IMG/VR virus record: IMGVR_UViG_3300043427_002277
Coordinates: 1-22,872 of that record
DNA: 22,872 nt
Reading direction: 5' to 3' (one strand)
From: a virus
The position numbers and the translations under genes were made by a program. The notes beneath the pieces were generated by a model. The model made no database searches. It saw nothing but the letters and a program-made list of their open reading frames with translations, and was not told where the DNA came from. Positions 6,677 to 12,583 of this stretch are shown one piece after another. How positions within the stretch are numbered: position 1 is the stretch's first letter; every line of letters begins with the position of its first letter.

Positions 6677-7012
6677 ATGGCAGCAACCCCAGAGAGAGTC
6701 AAAAACAAGATGAAAGAGCTTGGGCTTTCTGGAGTCAATAAGCCCAAGCGCACGCCTAATCACCCAACCAAGTCGCATGTGGTGATGGCAAAGGAGGGCG
6801 ATACCTATAAGGTGGTTCGCTTTGGTCAGCAAGGCGTCGAGGGAGCTGGTAGCAACCCCAGGACAAAAGCCGAAAAAGCAAGGCGGCGCAGCTATTATGC
6901 AAGGCATAACGCGCAGGGCAAACCTAAAACAAAGTTATCGGCAAAATTTTGGAGCCATACGACCAAGTGGACTGTGTTGCTTTGCTTAATTGGTAGTCAG
7001 GTATTTGCATGA
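6677..7012 (+). CDS. Small basic phage protein with KRTPNHPTKSH motif
   Basis: This 111-residue protein is the fourth member of the small-protein block. The motifs are ELGLSGVNKPKRTPNHPTKS, then YKVVRFGQQGVEGAG, then KARRRSYYARHNAQ and KLSAKFWSHTTKW. The order (GVNKPKRTP-HP-KSH, I/VRFGQQGV, ARRxSYxARH, LSAxFW--KW) is shared with short phage proteins I recall from many marine and freshwater tailed phages; the function is not known. The last dozen residues (VLLCLIGSQVFA) are hydrophobic and may be a lineage-specific extension. ATG 6677 follows AGGG by 3 nt. The 3' end overlaps the end of the convergent minus-strand gene by 16 nt. Confidence 0.75.
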   Translation: MAATPERVKNKMKELGLSGVNKPKRTPNHPTKSHVVMAKEGDTYKVVRFGQQGVEGAGSNPRTKAEKARRRSYYARHNAQGKPKTKLSAKFWSHTTKWTVLLCLIGSQVFA

Positions 7013-7212
7013 GCGTCGTCCTCGCCCTCCTGACTCTTAATCCAGTTCTTCAGTTCAACCACGTACCTCCGAAGCTCTGCGGCTTTCAGGATGTGCCACT
7101 CGTCTCCTGTTGCAAAGTAACAAGTGTTGTGCCTGTCAATGGCACGAAGTATCTGATGAATGAGTGGATTCCAGTGCTCTCTTACGGGTGTGTCCCAGGT
7201 GCGTCGCTCCAC
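6997..7212 (-). CDS. Small antisense-strand helical protein
   Basis: This 71-residue protein on the minus strand is the only credible gene in that orientation. It has soluble, helical composition: NPLIHQILRAIDRHN, then GDEWHILKAAELRRYVVELK, then an acidic tail. The pattern of a short RAIDRH helix followed by a 'W/YH--KA--LR-YV-ELK-WI' helix recalls short phage hypothetical proteins of unknown function. The start is GTG at 7212, the first start after an in-frame TGA, with AGGTGG upstream. A GCTATCTT box lies 33 nt upstream, matching the spacing of the forward genes. The overlapping plus-strand frame (7009-7218) has an unnatural hydrophobic/Cys-rich composition, which favours this strand. Confidence 0.7.
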   Translation of the reverse strand: MERRTWDTPVREHWNPLIHQILRAIDRHNTCYFATGDEWHILKAAELRRYVVELKNWIKSQEGEDDAHANT

Positions 7213-7237
7213 GCCTGATCACCGCCACCTGGCCCAC

Positions 7238-7247
7238 CTAAGATAGC
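7238..7247. promoter_or_regulatory. Possible bidirectional -10 box
   Basis: On the plus strand CTAAGATAG gives TAAGAT at 7239-7244, 32 nt before ATG 7271. On the minus strand the same bases read GCTATCTTAG, giving TATCTT with its first T at 7245, 33 nt before GTG 7212. The minus reading is the better match to the recurring GCTANRRTT box. A single near-symmetric element may serve both divergent genes. Confidence 0.4.
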
Positions 7248-7270
7248 TGCAGAACACCATTTCAGGAACC

Positions 7271-7558
7271 ATGACCGTTACCGGCGCCTATCGCTCCAGT
7301 GTCAACATGCGCGGCGTCCAGTCCGCTACCGCTGTTGACGAAGTTCTCTCCGCCATCATTGTTGGCGTTAAGGGCCTGAAGAACTTTACTTTTGTCCTTC
7401 CCGACGCTTTTACCGAGGCTCAGCTCAATGAGCTGTTTGCAGCCGCTCCTACCGTGACTGGCACCAAAGTTATTACTGCCAGTGGTTGCGCTGGCTGGGC
7501 CTCTCTTGACGCTGGCGAAAAGGCCGTGCTGACAGGTAAGGGCTATACCCTCAACTGA
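7271..7558 (+). CDS. Small structural protein upstream of capsid (decoration candidate)
   Basis: This 95-residue protein of low charge has a beta-strand-like C-terminal part (PTVTGTKVITASGCAGWASL, then KGYTLN). That part resembles the ends of some phage appendage and fibre proteins. Both Arg codons are CGC and the codon choice resembles that of the capsid and tail-tube genes rather than its upstream neighbours, which suggests high expression. Its position between scaffold-region genes and the major capsid protein, plus its own promoter and a strong downstream terminator, fits an abundant virion protein such as a capsid decoration or cement protein. That role is inference. The ATG is preceded closely by AGGAA. 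Confidence 0.65.
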   Translation: MTVTGAYRSSVNMRGVQSATAVDEVLSAIIVGVKGLKNFTFVLPDAFTEAQLNELFAAAPTVTGTKVITASGCAGWASLDAGEKAVLTGKGYTLN

Positions 7559-7655
7559 CTTGTATTCCTGGCTACCGCCTGATTTGTTGATACGAGGACA
7601 ATGCACCTCCTTTAACCATGGCGACGTAGCTTGATACCTGTCATGAGGTGAACGG

Positions 7656-7678
7656 GCCGGGGGAAACCCCGGCTTTTT
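7656..7678 (+). terminator. Strong terminator before the capsid gene
   Basis: GCCGGGG (7656-7662), loop GAAA, CCCCGGC (7667-7673), then TTTTT. The stem is a perfect 7 bp with a GNRA-type loop. It isolates the capsid transcript from the gene ending at 7558. The rest of the 229-nt gap (7559-7787) holds the next promoter and a long leader. Confidence 0.9.
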
Positions 7679-7684
7679 CCTTGG

Positions 7685-7692
7685 GCTATTAT
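7685..7692 (+). promoter_or_regulatory. -10-like box of the capsid gene with long leader
   Basis: GCTATTAT contains TATTAT (five of six to TATAAT), 7 nt after the terminator T run. It is 101 nt from the capsid ATG, unlike the 24-33 nt seen elsewhere. The leader contains a small hairpin GGACC-GCAA-GGTCT near 7722-7735 and no strong Shine-Dalgarno before ATG 7788. Confidence 0.5.
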
Positions 7693-7787
7693 TTGGAAAG
7701 AGAGGCAGTGCCTCGCAGCAGGGACCGCAAGGTCTGGCAGCAGTGCTGTGAAGCTGAACCAAATTTCCGTAAACCCGCTTCAAGACA

Positions 7788-8765
7788 ATGCTTCTCGCAG
7801 GTGTTCCCCTTATTCCCGAGCTGTTCCTTGAGTATCAGCAGGAAGAGATCCAGGACAAGAATGCTCTGGTCACTTCTGGCCTGATGGTCACGAACGCCGC
7901 TATCCAATCTGAATTCCAGAAGGGTGGCAAAACCATCGACCTCCCCTTCTTCGGCGATCTGTCCGGCGATTCCGAGATTGATTCGGATACCGAAGCCTCC
8001 ACCCCGACCGACATTGCAGGCGATCTGCAGGTCGGTGTGCGTAACATGCGCCGCAAGAGCTGGAAGTCTTCTGACCTGGCTGCTGACCTGTCTGGTTCCG
8101 ACCCGATGCAGGCCATCGCCCGCAGCACCGGTCGCTACTGGATCCGTGACATGCAGAAGACCTGCGTTTCGATCCTGCAAGGGATCTTCGCTGGCCCTCT
8201 TGCTTCCAGTCACGACGTTGGCGGCGCCTCTTCTCAGCTGTCCCAGTCCCTGATGGTGGACGGTATCGCCAAGCTTGGTGATGCTGGTGACGAGCTGACC
8301 GGCATCATGATGCGTTCGCCGGTCTATTACGCTCTGATGAAGCTGGACCTGATTATTCCCGCTTCTACCACCTCTCAGCTTGACACCCGTCTGTCGGCTG
8401 AATCGCTGGAAAAGGGCACCTACCTGGGTCGTCCGGTGTTTGTTGATGACAAGCTGCCGGTTTCGATCGGCACTGGCACTGGTGGCACCGACGTTCACGA
8501 TACCTACTTCTTCGGCCCTGGCGCCTTCGCTTATGCGACTGCTCCGGCCAAGACTCCGGTGGAAACCGATCGTGATCGCTTCCTGGGTATCGACTACCTG
8601 ATCAACCGGACGCACTACCTTGTGCATCCGAACGGTATCAGCTGGAAGGGTACCTCCGCCAAGGCCGCTCCCAGCAACGCCGAGCTGGCCAGTGCTGCCA
8701 ACTGGACCAAAGTGTTTGACGACGACCGCAACATCCGTATCACCCGGATGCGCTGCTTCGTCTGA
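7788..8765 (+). CDS. Major capsid protein
   Basis: This coat protein of 325 residues is the main shell subunit, inferred to have the HK97 fold. Motifs typical of one large capsid family are visible: FQKGGKTIDLPFFGDLSGDS near residue 45, then WKSSDLAADLSGSDPMQAIA near residue 95, followed by YWIRDMQKTCVSILQGIF. The C-terminal half has GTYLGRPVFVDDKLPV and an HYLVHPNGISWKG strand region. All of its roughly 17 Arg codons are CGN and codon choice is strongly biased, as expected for the most abundant virion protein. It has a dedicated promoter, a long leader, and terminators on both sides. No N-terminal delta domain is apparent, in line with a separate scaffold gene. Confidence 0.92.
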   Translation: MLLAGVPLIPELFLEYQQEEIQDKNALVTSGLMVTNAAIQSEFQKGGKTIDLPFFGDLSGDSEIDSDTEASTPTDIAGDLQVGVRNMRRKSWKSSDLAADLSGSDPMQAIARSTGRYWIRDMQKTCVSILQGIFAGPLASSHDVGGASSQLSQSLMVDGIAKLGDAGDELTGIMMRSPVYYALMKLDLIIPASTTSQLDTRLSAESLEKGTYLGRPVFVDDKLPVSIGTGTGGTDVHDTYFFGPGAFAYATAPAKTPVETDRDRFLGIDYLINRTHYLVHPNGISWKGTSAKAAPSNAELASAANWTKVFDDDRNIRITRMRCFV

Positions 8766-8786
8766 TCACTGGGTTGATCTGCAAAT

Positions 8787-8812
8787 GCCCCGGTTCGCCG
8801 GGGCTTCTCTTT
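8787..8812 (+). terminator. Terminator after the capsid gene
   Basis: GCCCCGG (8787-8793), loop TTCG, CCGGGGC (8798-8804), then TTCTCTTT. The stem is a perfect 7 bp but the T tract is interrupted. No promoter box follows, so downstream connector genes are probably reached by readthrough, making this an attenuator that lowers connector expression relative to capsid. Confidence 0.8.
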
Positions 8813-8819
8813 ATCCACA
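8811..8819 (+). promoter_or_regulatory. Second perfect DnaA-box-like 9-mer
   Basis: TTATCCACA again, 6 nt before ATG 8826. It is identical to 6654-6662 and overlaps the T-rich end of the capsid terminator. Its location where a ribosome binding site would be expected is odd. Confidence 0.3.
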
Positions 8820-8825
8820 AGAACA

Positions 8826-9026
8826 ATGAGTGCTGGAACTTTTCGTATGAGGCGTGAGGCCGCCATGGCCGCCAGGGAGGCAAAAGCCGCTGAAGCAGCC
8901 GAGGCCGCAGAGGCCAAGACCGCAGAGGCCCCGGAGCCGGTCGCCAAGGCCGCGCCTACCGTGACGAAGGCGAAGCCCAGGCCGACCACCACGGCTCCCG
9001 CTCCTGCCCCCGCTCCCGCTGCCTGA
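8826..9026 (+). CDS. Small Ala/Pro-rich protein after capsid
   Basis: This 66-residue low-complexity protein has an N-terminal helix MSAGTFRMRREAAMAAREAK with alternating charges, then a long Ala/Glu stretch, then a Pro/Ala/Thr tail ending PAPAPAPAA. Short Ala- and Pro-rich proteins between the capsid and connector genes are common in siphophages, but their roles are mostly unknown; a minor head or assembly factor is possible. It lies 60 nt after the capsid stop, behind the terminator, and 9 nt before the next gene, whose ribosome binding site (GAGGA) overlaps its TGA stop. The low complexity reduces confidence. Confidence 0.6.
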   Translation: MSAGTFRMRREAAMAAREAKAAEAAEAAEAKTAEAPEPVAKAAPTVTKAKPRPTTTAPAPAPAPAA

Positions 9027-9035
9027 GGATGATCC

Positions 9036-9692
9036 GTGGCCTTTGTCTCGACACTGGGGGCGCCTAACGCCAACTCCTACCTGTCGGTGGCCCAGGCCAC
9101 GGCTCTTCTTGGCGAGATACCTGCAAGCTACGGAGTACAGCAGTGGCTTGCACTTACGGATACCCAAAAAGAGCAAACACTGGTCGCTGCAACAATGGCG
9201 ATCAATCCCCTGCACTGGAAGGGCAAGCCTGCAGGGCCTGATCAGAGCCTGGCGTGGCCGAGGCTATTGATCGCAGATTACTACTACTCCGAAATTGACG
9301 AGCTTCCGCTTGACTTCAAGATGGGAGTTGCCTACATGGCAGCCTTTCTTGGCATCAGCGGTGGCTACACGGGAATCGCCAACGCAGATGGCGGCACCAC
9401 GAGACAGAAGAACAGTGAGTACGAGGAAGTTGAGCTTGGCAACGGAGATCTGAGGGTCAAGTTTGATAGAAGTGGAATGGCGCAGACCGGTGCGCTTTTC
9501 ATTCCACCGTACTCAATGGATATTTTCCAGAAGTACATGGTTCGCGGTGATTTCGTGCAGCCGAGGGTTCGCCGTGAATCGACAGCTCGTGTTGGCTACA
9601 GAGGATTTGTCACTCGCCAAAAACCAAGCGGTGTTCGGATGATTAACGGTCAGCTGTGGCCATATGGCGGCTCTTGGAATAACCGCTTCTGA
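9036..9692 (+). CDS. Head-tail connector, DnaT-like adaptor
   Basis: This protein of 218 residues begins with AFVSTLGAPNANSYLSVAQA and continues WLALTDTQKEQTLVAATMAI and QSLAWPR. This 'NSYLSVA-A---L... L..AT..I....W.G....QSLAWPR' pattern belongs to the DnaT-like phage proteins that in siphophages occupy the head-tail adaptor position (gp6/gp15-like). The helical adaptor would bind beneath the portal ring. The C-terminal ~80 residues are basic and loop-like. The start is GTG 9036, six nt after GAGGA, and the ORF ends 2 nt before the next ATG. It is the first clear member of the connector operon. Confidence 0.75.
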   Translation: MAFVSTLGAPNANSYLSVAQATALLGEIPASYGVQQWLALTDTQKEQTLVAATMAINPLHWKGKPAGPDQSLAWPRLLIADYYYSEIDELPLDFKMGVAYMAAFLGISGGYTGIANADGGTTRQKNSEYEEVELGNGDLRVKFDRSGMAQTGALFIPPYSMDIFQKYMVRGDFVQPRVRRESTARVGYRGFVTRQKPSGVRMINGQLWPYGGSWNNRF

Positions 9693-9694
9693 TT

Positions 9695-10081
9695 ATGTCA
9701 CTTGTTGATGATGTTTTTGGTTCTATTCCGGGTCCGCTGATTGATCAGTGGGGCATTGATGGCGTATATGTAAAAAAGGTGGAGAACGCGGCATATGATC
9801 CAGTGATGGGGACATTTGCAACTCCCGAGATCGCAGAAACCGAAACTCCAATCAGACTTGTTCCATTGCGAATCAGGCCAGAGGAGGTTGCCGGTGAAAT
9901 ACAGATCACCGATCTGAAGATCCTGATTTCTGGTGATTCGCTTGGTGATTACTATCCTAAGACAGCAGACTGGATCAGGTACAGTCAGGCTGGCGTTCAG
10001 CGAACCGCCAAGGTCATCCAGCCACTCACGCAAAGGGGCACTGCCCCGGTCTTCCATTCTGTAATCGCGAGGCTTGCGTAA
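9695..10081 (+). CDS. Probable head closure / stopper protein
   Basis: This 128-residue protein looks beta-rich. Its elements are WGIDGVYVKKVENAAYDPV, ETPIRLVPLRIRPEEV and a C-terminal TAKVIQPLTQRGTAPVFHSV strand region. The size, the sequence character and the position directly after the adaptor match siphophage stopper proteins (lambda FII or SPP1 gp16 type), which close the portal channel after packaging and join head to tail. I recognise it from context and general pattern rather than from a specific signature. It starts at ATG 9695, 2 nt after the previous gene, and is followed 1 nt later by the next ATG. Confidence 0.6.
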   Translation: MSLVDDVFGSIPGPLIDQWGIDGVYVKKVENAAYDPVMGTFATPEIAETETPIRLVPLRIRPEEVAGEIQITDLKILISGDSLGDYYPKTADWIRYSQAGVQRTAKVIQPLTQRGTAPVFHSVIARLA

Positions 10082-10082
10082 T

Positions 10083-10697
10083 ATGGTGCGTCGCAGCAAA
10101 CCAAAAAAAGGCAAGAACGTTCCCACCCAGAGGGGTAGGACGAAGGGCGGATGGAGCAAGGTCGCAGACAATATCAAGCAGCGATTTAACGAAGCAGCAA
10201 GAGAAGCTGCTGTTGCGATAATGAACGATCTTGCAAGAAAGGGTCCGGCTTTTAGCGGAGACTTTCGCGATAGCTGGCAGGCAATTGCCGTAACCGGTGG
10301 CACTACCAGTCCAACACCAACCGGCTATCCTTATACGCTTAGCGATGTTCCAGAGCTTAACTTGAGGTCAAAAACGCTGAACACCGTAAGAATATTTGAA
10401 ATTGTAAATACAAGTCCATACGCGCTCTACGCAATGGATATTATCCCTGGCACCTGGAGAAAGCCCAAGGGTGCGCAGCCGATTGGCGGTATTGAGTTTG
10501 GCGTTAAAACCGGCAAGAGAAAGTTTGGTGAATCTTTCCGTGGCGAAATTGATACGACAGAGGAAGGGGAAGGGGTTTCTACTGCCAAGGCGGATTGGTA
10601 CGAGAACTACATCCGTGGTGGTGAGCTGTCGAAGGAATTCAAGAGAGCGGTTGGTTTTGCATTCCGTAGTGCCGGCAATGGCAACATAAAACTCTGA
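10083..10697 (+). CDS. Neck / tail completion protein (HK97 gp10-like)
   Basis: This protein of about 204 residues has a basic N terminus (MVRRSKPKKGK), a helix AAREAAVAIMNDLARKGPAF, then SGDFRDSWQAIAV, and a later region with NTSPYALYAMDIIPGTWRKP. A helix followed by 'P--SG-F--SW' and 'N--PYA-Y-' is the usual layout of HK97-gp10-like tail completion or neck proteins that attach the tail tube to the head. The ATG at 10083 is chosen over the in-frame TTG at 10074 because GCGAGG at 10068-10073 is correctly spaced for it. The ORF ends at 10697, sharing one base with the next start. Confidence 0.7.
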   Translation: MVRRSKPKKGKNVPTQRGRTKGGWSKVADNIKQRFNEAAREAAVAIMNDLARKGPAFSGDFRDSWQAIAVTGGTTSPTPTGYPYTLSDVPELNLRSKTLNTVRIFEIVNTSPYALYAMDIIPGTWRKPKGAQPIGGIEFGVKTGKRKFGESFRGEIDTTEEGEGVSTAKADWYENYIRGGELSKEFKRAVGFAFRSAGNGNIKL

Positions 10698-11128
10698 TGA
10701 ACTACCAGGCAATTTGCGCTGCTCTTGAAGCTCCGCTGAACAACGCATTTATCGCCCTCACTCCCCCTGTCAAGGTTTTCTTCGATAACCTGATCGTGAT
10801 GCCGCCGGATCCACCCGGCGAATACGTGATGGTGAATATCACGTTTGGCTTGACGAGTGAGTCAACGATGACGGAATCACTCGATCGAGCGCGTGGGGCA
10901 ATCGTTGTCAGGATTTTTACAGAGAAGGGTCGGGGAGGTAGAAGGGCTAGGCAACTCGCCGGAGTCGCATCTCAGGTTTTCACTGTTCTTGGGAAAACGC
11001 AAAGACCGGCTACCGGGACATTTGTTCGCGTGAGAGATGTCTCTGGCCCAAGATTTTTCATGGATGAAGAGCAGCCGCATTTTATGGCTAGGCTCTCCGC
11101 GTCCTGGGACGCAACGGCCTGTGGCTAG
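10697..11128 (+). CDS. Tail terminator protein
   Basis: The 143-residue protein is an alpha/beta protein of lambda gpU-type size. Its N terminus, MNYQAICAALEAPLNNAFIA, begins with a helix, followed by PPDPPGEYVMVNITFGLTSE, an RARGAIVVRIFTEKGRGGRR core and a helix RQLAGVASQVFTVL. It ends with an HFMARLSASWDA strand. This 'helix - P-GEY--V-I - G-IVV-IFT--G-G - helix' order is typical of phage tail terminator proteins, which cap the tube when it reaches the length set by the tape measure. It overlaps the previous stop by one base (TGATGA). The stop TAG is part of the box preceding the tail tube gene. Confidence 0.75.
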   Translation: MNYQAICAALEAPLNNAFIALTPPVKVFFDNLIVMPPDPPGEYVMVNITFGLTSESTMTESLDRARGAIVVRIFTEKGRGGRRARQLAGVASQVFTVLGKTQRPATGTFVRVRDVSGPRFFMDEEQPHFMARLSASWDATACG

Positions 11129-11131
11129 GAT
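11124..11131 (+). promoter_or_regulatory. -10-like box upstream of tail tube
   Basis: GCTAGGATT: TAGGAT at 11126-11131 overlaps the tail terminator stop codon and lies 53 nt before the preferred start, ATG 11179. The extra length is taken up by a hairpin. Confidence 0.4.
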
Positions 11132-11142
11132 TGGTGTATCGG

Positions 11143-11158
11143 GCAGTGCCCGCACTGC
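11143..11158 (+). other. Hairpin in the tail tube leader
   Basis: GCAGTG (11143-11148), loop CCCG, CACTGC (11153-11158): a perfect 6-bp stem extendable by one G-T pair. Only TGTTCATTTC follows, so it is a poor terminator. It may be an attenuator or an mRNA-stabilising 5' hairpin of the tail tube message. Confidence 0.45.
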
Positions 11159-11178
11159 TGTTCATTTCTTCAAGGTCC

Positions 11179-11931
11179 ATGTCCTGTGAAACCACGGTAC
11201 TGACCGGCTCGTCGGGCGCTTTCTGGTACAAGCCGGCGAACACCCAGGTCTGCCTCGCTGCATCCTCTTTTCCTTCGACCGGCTCGAATATCACCGTTGG
11301 TGATTTCCTGGGCTTCAAGGTTGACGATCCCGTTACTCTTGCTTATCCGGCTGGCGCAACCACCACTGATGCCATCGCTGCCGATGACTACTTCGTGAAA
11401 ACCTATGATCCCAGCACCGGGATCATGACGCTTTCCGAAACCATTGGCGGTGCTGCGGTTACTGCAACCGCTGCCCCCGGCAACTTTGGCAGCCAGCTCG
11501 CCACCCTCAGCTACAAGTCGTTCATGCCGATCGCCCAGGTCCGGGACTGGACCCTGGAGATCACCCGGTCTGAGATCGACGTGACGACCATCGGTGTTCA
11601 GAGCAGCCAGTTCGCTCCGTTCCGGAAGTATCAGACCTCGTTTGCTGATGCCACCGGCACGACCACCGTGTACTTCACGGAAGCCGACTCTGCAATGTCG
11701 AACCGCCTGATCAGTGACGTGTTCCAGCGTCGTCAAACTGGTGCTGGCGTGAAGCTCTACATTGATGCCGTCTACTCCGGTGGCACCATTTCTGAGACCC
11801 TGAGCCGCTCCATCTCCTGTGATGTGGTGCTGACCTCGGCTGGTTTCGGTGTGAACCCGGACGATGCGCAAAACGTGACCATCAACTTCCGTCCCTCCGG
11901 TAACGTCACGTTTGACCTGACCCGCACCTGA
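11179..11931 (+). CDS. Major tail tube protein
   Basis: This protein of about 250 residues polymerises into the hollow tail tube around the tape measure. It is Thr/Ser/Val-rich and beta-stranded: CETTVLTGSSGAFWYKPANT at the start, an IAQVRDWTLEITRSEIDVT stretch typical of tail tube proteins ('WTLE-TR-EIDVT--G'), then TGTTTVYFTEADSA and TINFRPSGNVTFDLTRT at the end. All nine Arg codons are CGN, as in the capsid gene, a sign of high expression. The frame is open from 11131, but ATG 11179 follows AAGG and leaves the hairpin and box outside the gene, so it is preferred. A strong terminator follows. Confidence 0.88.
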   Translation: MSCETTVLTGSSGAFWYKPANTQVCLAASSFPSTGSNITVGDFLGFKVDDPVTLAYPAGATTTDAIAADDYFVKTYDPSTGIMTLSETIGGAAVTATAAPGNFGSQLATLSYKSFMPIAQVRDWTLEITRSEIDVTTIGVQSSQFAPFRKYQTSFADATGTTTVYFTEADSAMSNRLISDVFQRRQTGAGVKLYIDAVYSGGTISETLSRSISCDVVLTSAGFGVNPDDAQNVTINFRPSGNVTFDLTRT

Positions 11932-11958
11932 TGCCCCCGTTCATCTGGTTCCTGGCCT

Positions 11959-11983
11959 GCCCCCGCTTGTTCGGGGGCTTTTT
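11959..11983 (+). terminator. Strong terminator after tail tube
   Basis: GCCCCCG (11959-11965), 6-nt loop CTTGTT, CGGGGGC (11972-11978), then five T's: a perfect 7-bp GC stem and T tract. It separates the abundant tube message from the chaperone genes. Confidence 0.9.
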
Positions 11984-11987
11984 GTTT

Positions 11988-11995
11988 GCTATGGT
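11988..11995 (+). promoter_or_regulatory. -10-like box upstream of the G chaperone
   Basis: GCTATGGT: TATGGT at 11990-11995 begins 28 nt before ATG 12018 and 7 nt after the terminator T tract. TTGTTC at 11967-11972 is a weak -35 at 17 bp, but it lies in the terminator loop. Confidence 0.45.
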
Positions 11996-12017
11996 ATTTA
12001 GGCCTCCGTCCTTTAAC

Positions 12018-12431
12018 ATGGCATCCCCCTCCATGGGCTTCGGCTCAGCTCTTGAGAAGCTGAAGCAAGCCGCCAACCTTGAGCCGGTTCGCAAAATCGT
12101 TCCTTTGAGCGATGGCTTTACCGAGCTTGAGATGTACATCACTCCGCTTGTTGCAGCTGAGCGCGACCGGGCTCGTCGTAATGCTCGTGCTGCATCCAAG
12201 ACCAAGGATGATGACAGCGATTGGCTGATTCACCTGCTGGTGGCGAAAGCCAAAAACAGCGATGGCAGCGCTATGTTTGCTGCTGGCGAGATTCCCGAGC
12301 TTAAAGCCGGCATCCGCGCCGAAGATCTTGACAAGATGATTCTTGTTGTTCTTGGTGGCGAGGATGATGAGGTTGATGCCTCTACAAAAAAATCGCAGAC
12401 CAGCTCCGGCAAGACCGGTGGACCTACCTGA
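12018..12431 (+). CDS. Tail assembly chaperone, short (G-like) form
   Basis: This 137-residue protein lies between the tail tube and tape measure genes, the classic place of lambda gpG-type chaperones that coat the tape measure before tube polymerisation. It contains SALEKLKQAANLEPVRKIV, FTELEMYITPLVAAERDRAR and a C-terminal acidic stretch before STKKSQTSSGKTGGPT. The open frame extends upstream to 11931, but that part would cover the terminator and promoter, so ATG 12018 is chosen; it also follows CTTTAAC rather than overlapping the -10. Codon 124 to 125 carries the slippery heptamer A_AAA_AAA, and most ribosomes would be expected to read through to this short product. Confidence 0.85.
   Translation: MASPSMGFGSALEKLKQAANLEPVRKIVPLSDGFTELEMYITPLVAAERDRARRNARAASKTKDDDSDWLIHLLVAKAKNSDGSAMFAAGEIPELKAGIRAEDLDKMILVVLGGEDDEVDASTKKSQTSSGKTGGPT
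12386..12392 (+). promoter_or_regulatory. -1 ribosomal frameshift slippery site
   Basis: The run of seven A's is read as AC(A) AAA AAA in the zero frame, a canonical X_XXY_YYZ heptamer. After the second AAA the -1 frame continues open for 63 codons. Placement near the 3' end of the G-like gene matches programmed frameshifting in many siphophages. No obvious strong stem directly downstream was identified by eye. Confidence 0.85.
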
Positions 12432-12583
12432 AGATGGTAGTAGCGGAAGCTCTTGGCAAGAGTCTCCGCGAAGTTGACACAACGATGGCACCAGAGGAGC
12501 TAATGCTCTGGTCTGCTTACTTCTTGATCAAAAAAGAAGATCAAGATGAAGCCATCAAAAGTGCTAAGAGGGGCCGCCGTTAG
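12392..12583 (+). CDS. GT extension made by -1 frameshift (T-like domain)
   Basis: This frame has no natural start; it would be joined to the G-like protein after K125, giving a GT fusion of about 188 residues spanning 12018-12583. The 63-residue extension reads IADQLRQDRWTYLKMVVAEA and then MAPEELMLWSAYFLIKKEDQ before a basic end and TAG at 12581-12583. The motif 'P-ELMLW-AYF-I--E' is the typical T-domain signature of siphophage GT chaperones, which bind the tail tube subunit while the G part binds the tape measure. The stop codon lies in the loop of the following terminator, so the coding region and terminator overlap. Confidence 0.88.
   Translation: MADQLRQDRWTYLKMVVAEALGKSLREVDTTMAPEELMLWSAYFLIKKEDQDEAIKSAKRGRR

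Noticed and set aside
7009-7218. Plus-strand frame of 69 codons overlapping the minus-strand gene
   Set aside because: Its product is hydrophobic and Cys/Val-rich with no helical pattern, and it overlaps the better-composed minus-strand protein almost completely.
7689-8627. 312-codon open frame on the minus strand opposite the capsid gene
   Set aside because: It mirrors a strongly codon-biased capsid gene and has no natural domain pattern; such long antisense frames are expected opposite biased genes.
11131-11178. Upstream extension of the tail tube gene from TTG/GTG
   Set aside because: It would place a -10 box and hairpin inside the gene and adds residues unlike a tail tube N terminus; ATG 11179 has AAGG upstream.
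11170-11871. 233-codon minus-strand frame opposite the tail tube gene
   Set aside because: The product is His/Gly/Arg-rich and unstructured, the typical shadow of a biased gene.
11931-12017. Upstream extension of the G chaperone frame
   Set aside because: It runs through a strong terminator and a promoter box; its translation is low-complexity Phe/Pro and not chaperone-like.
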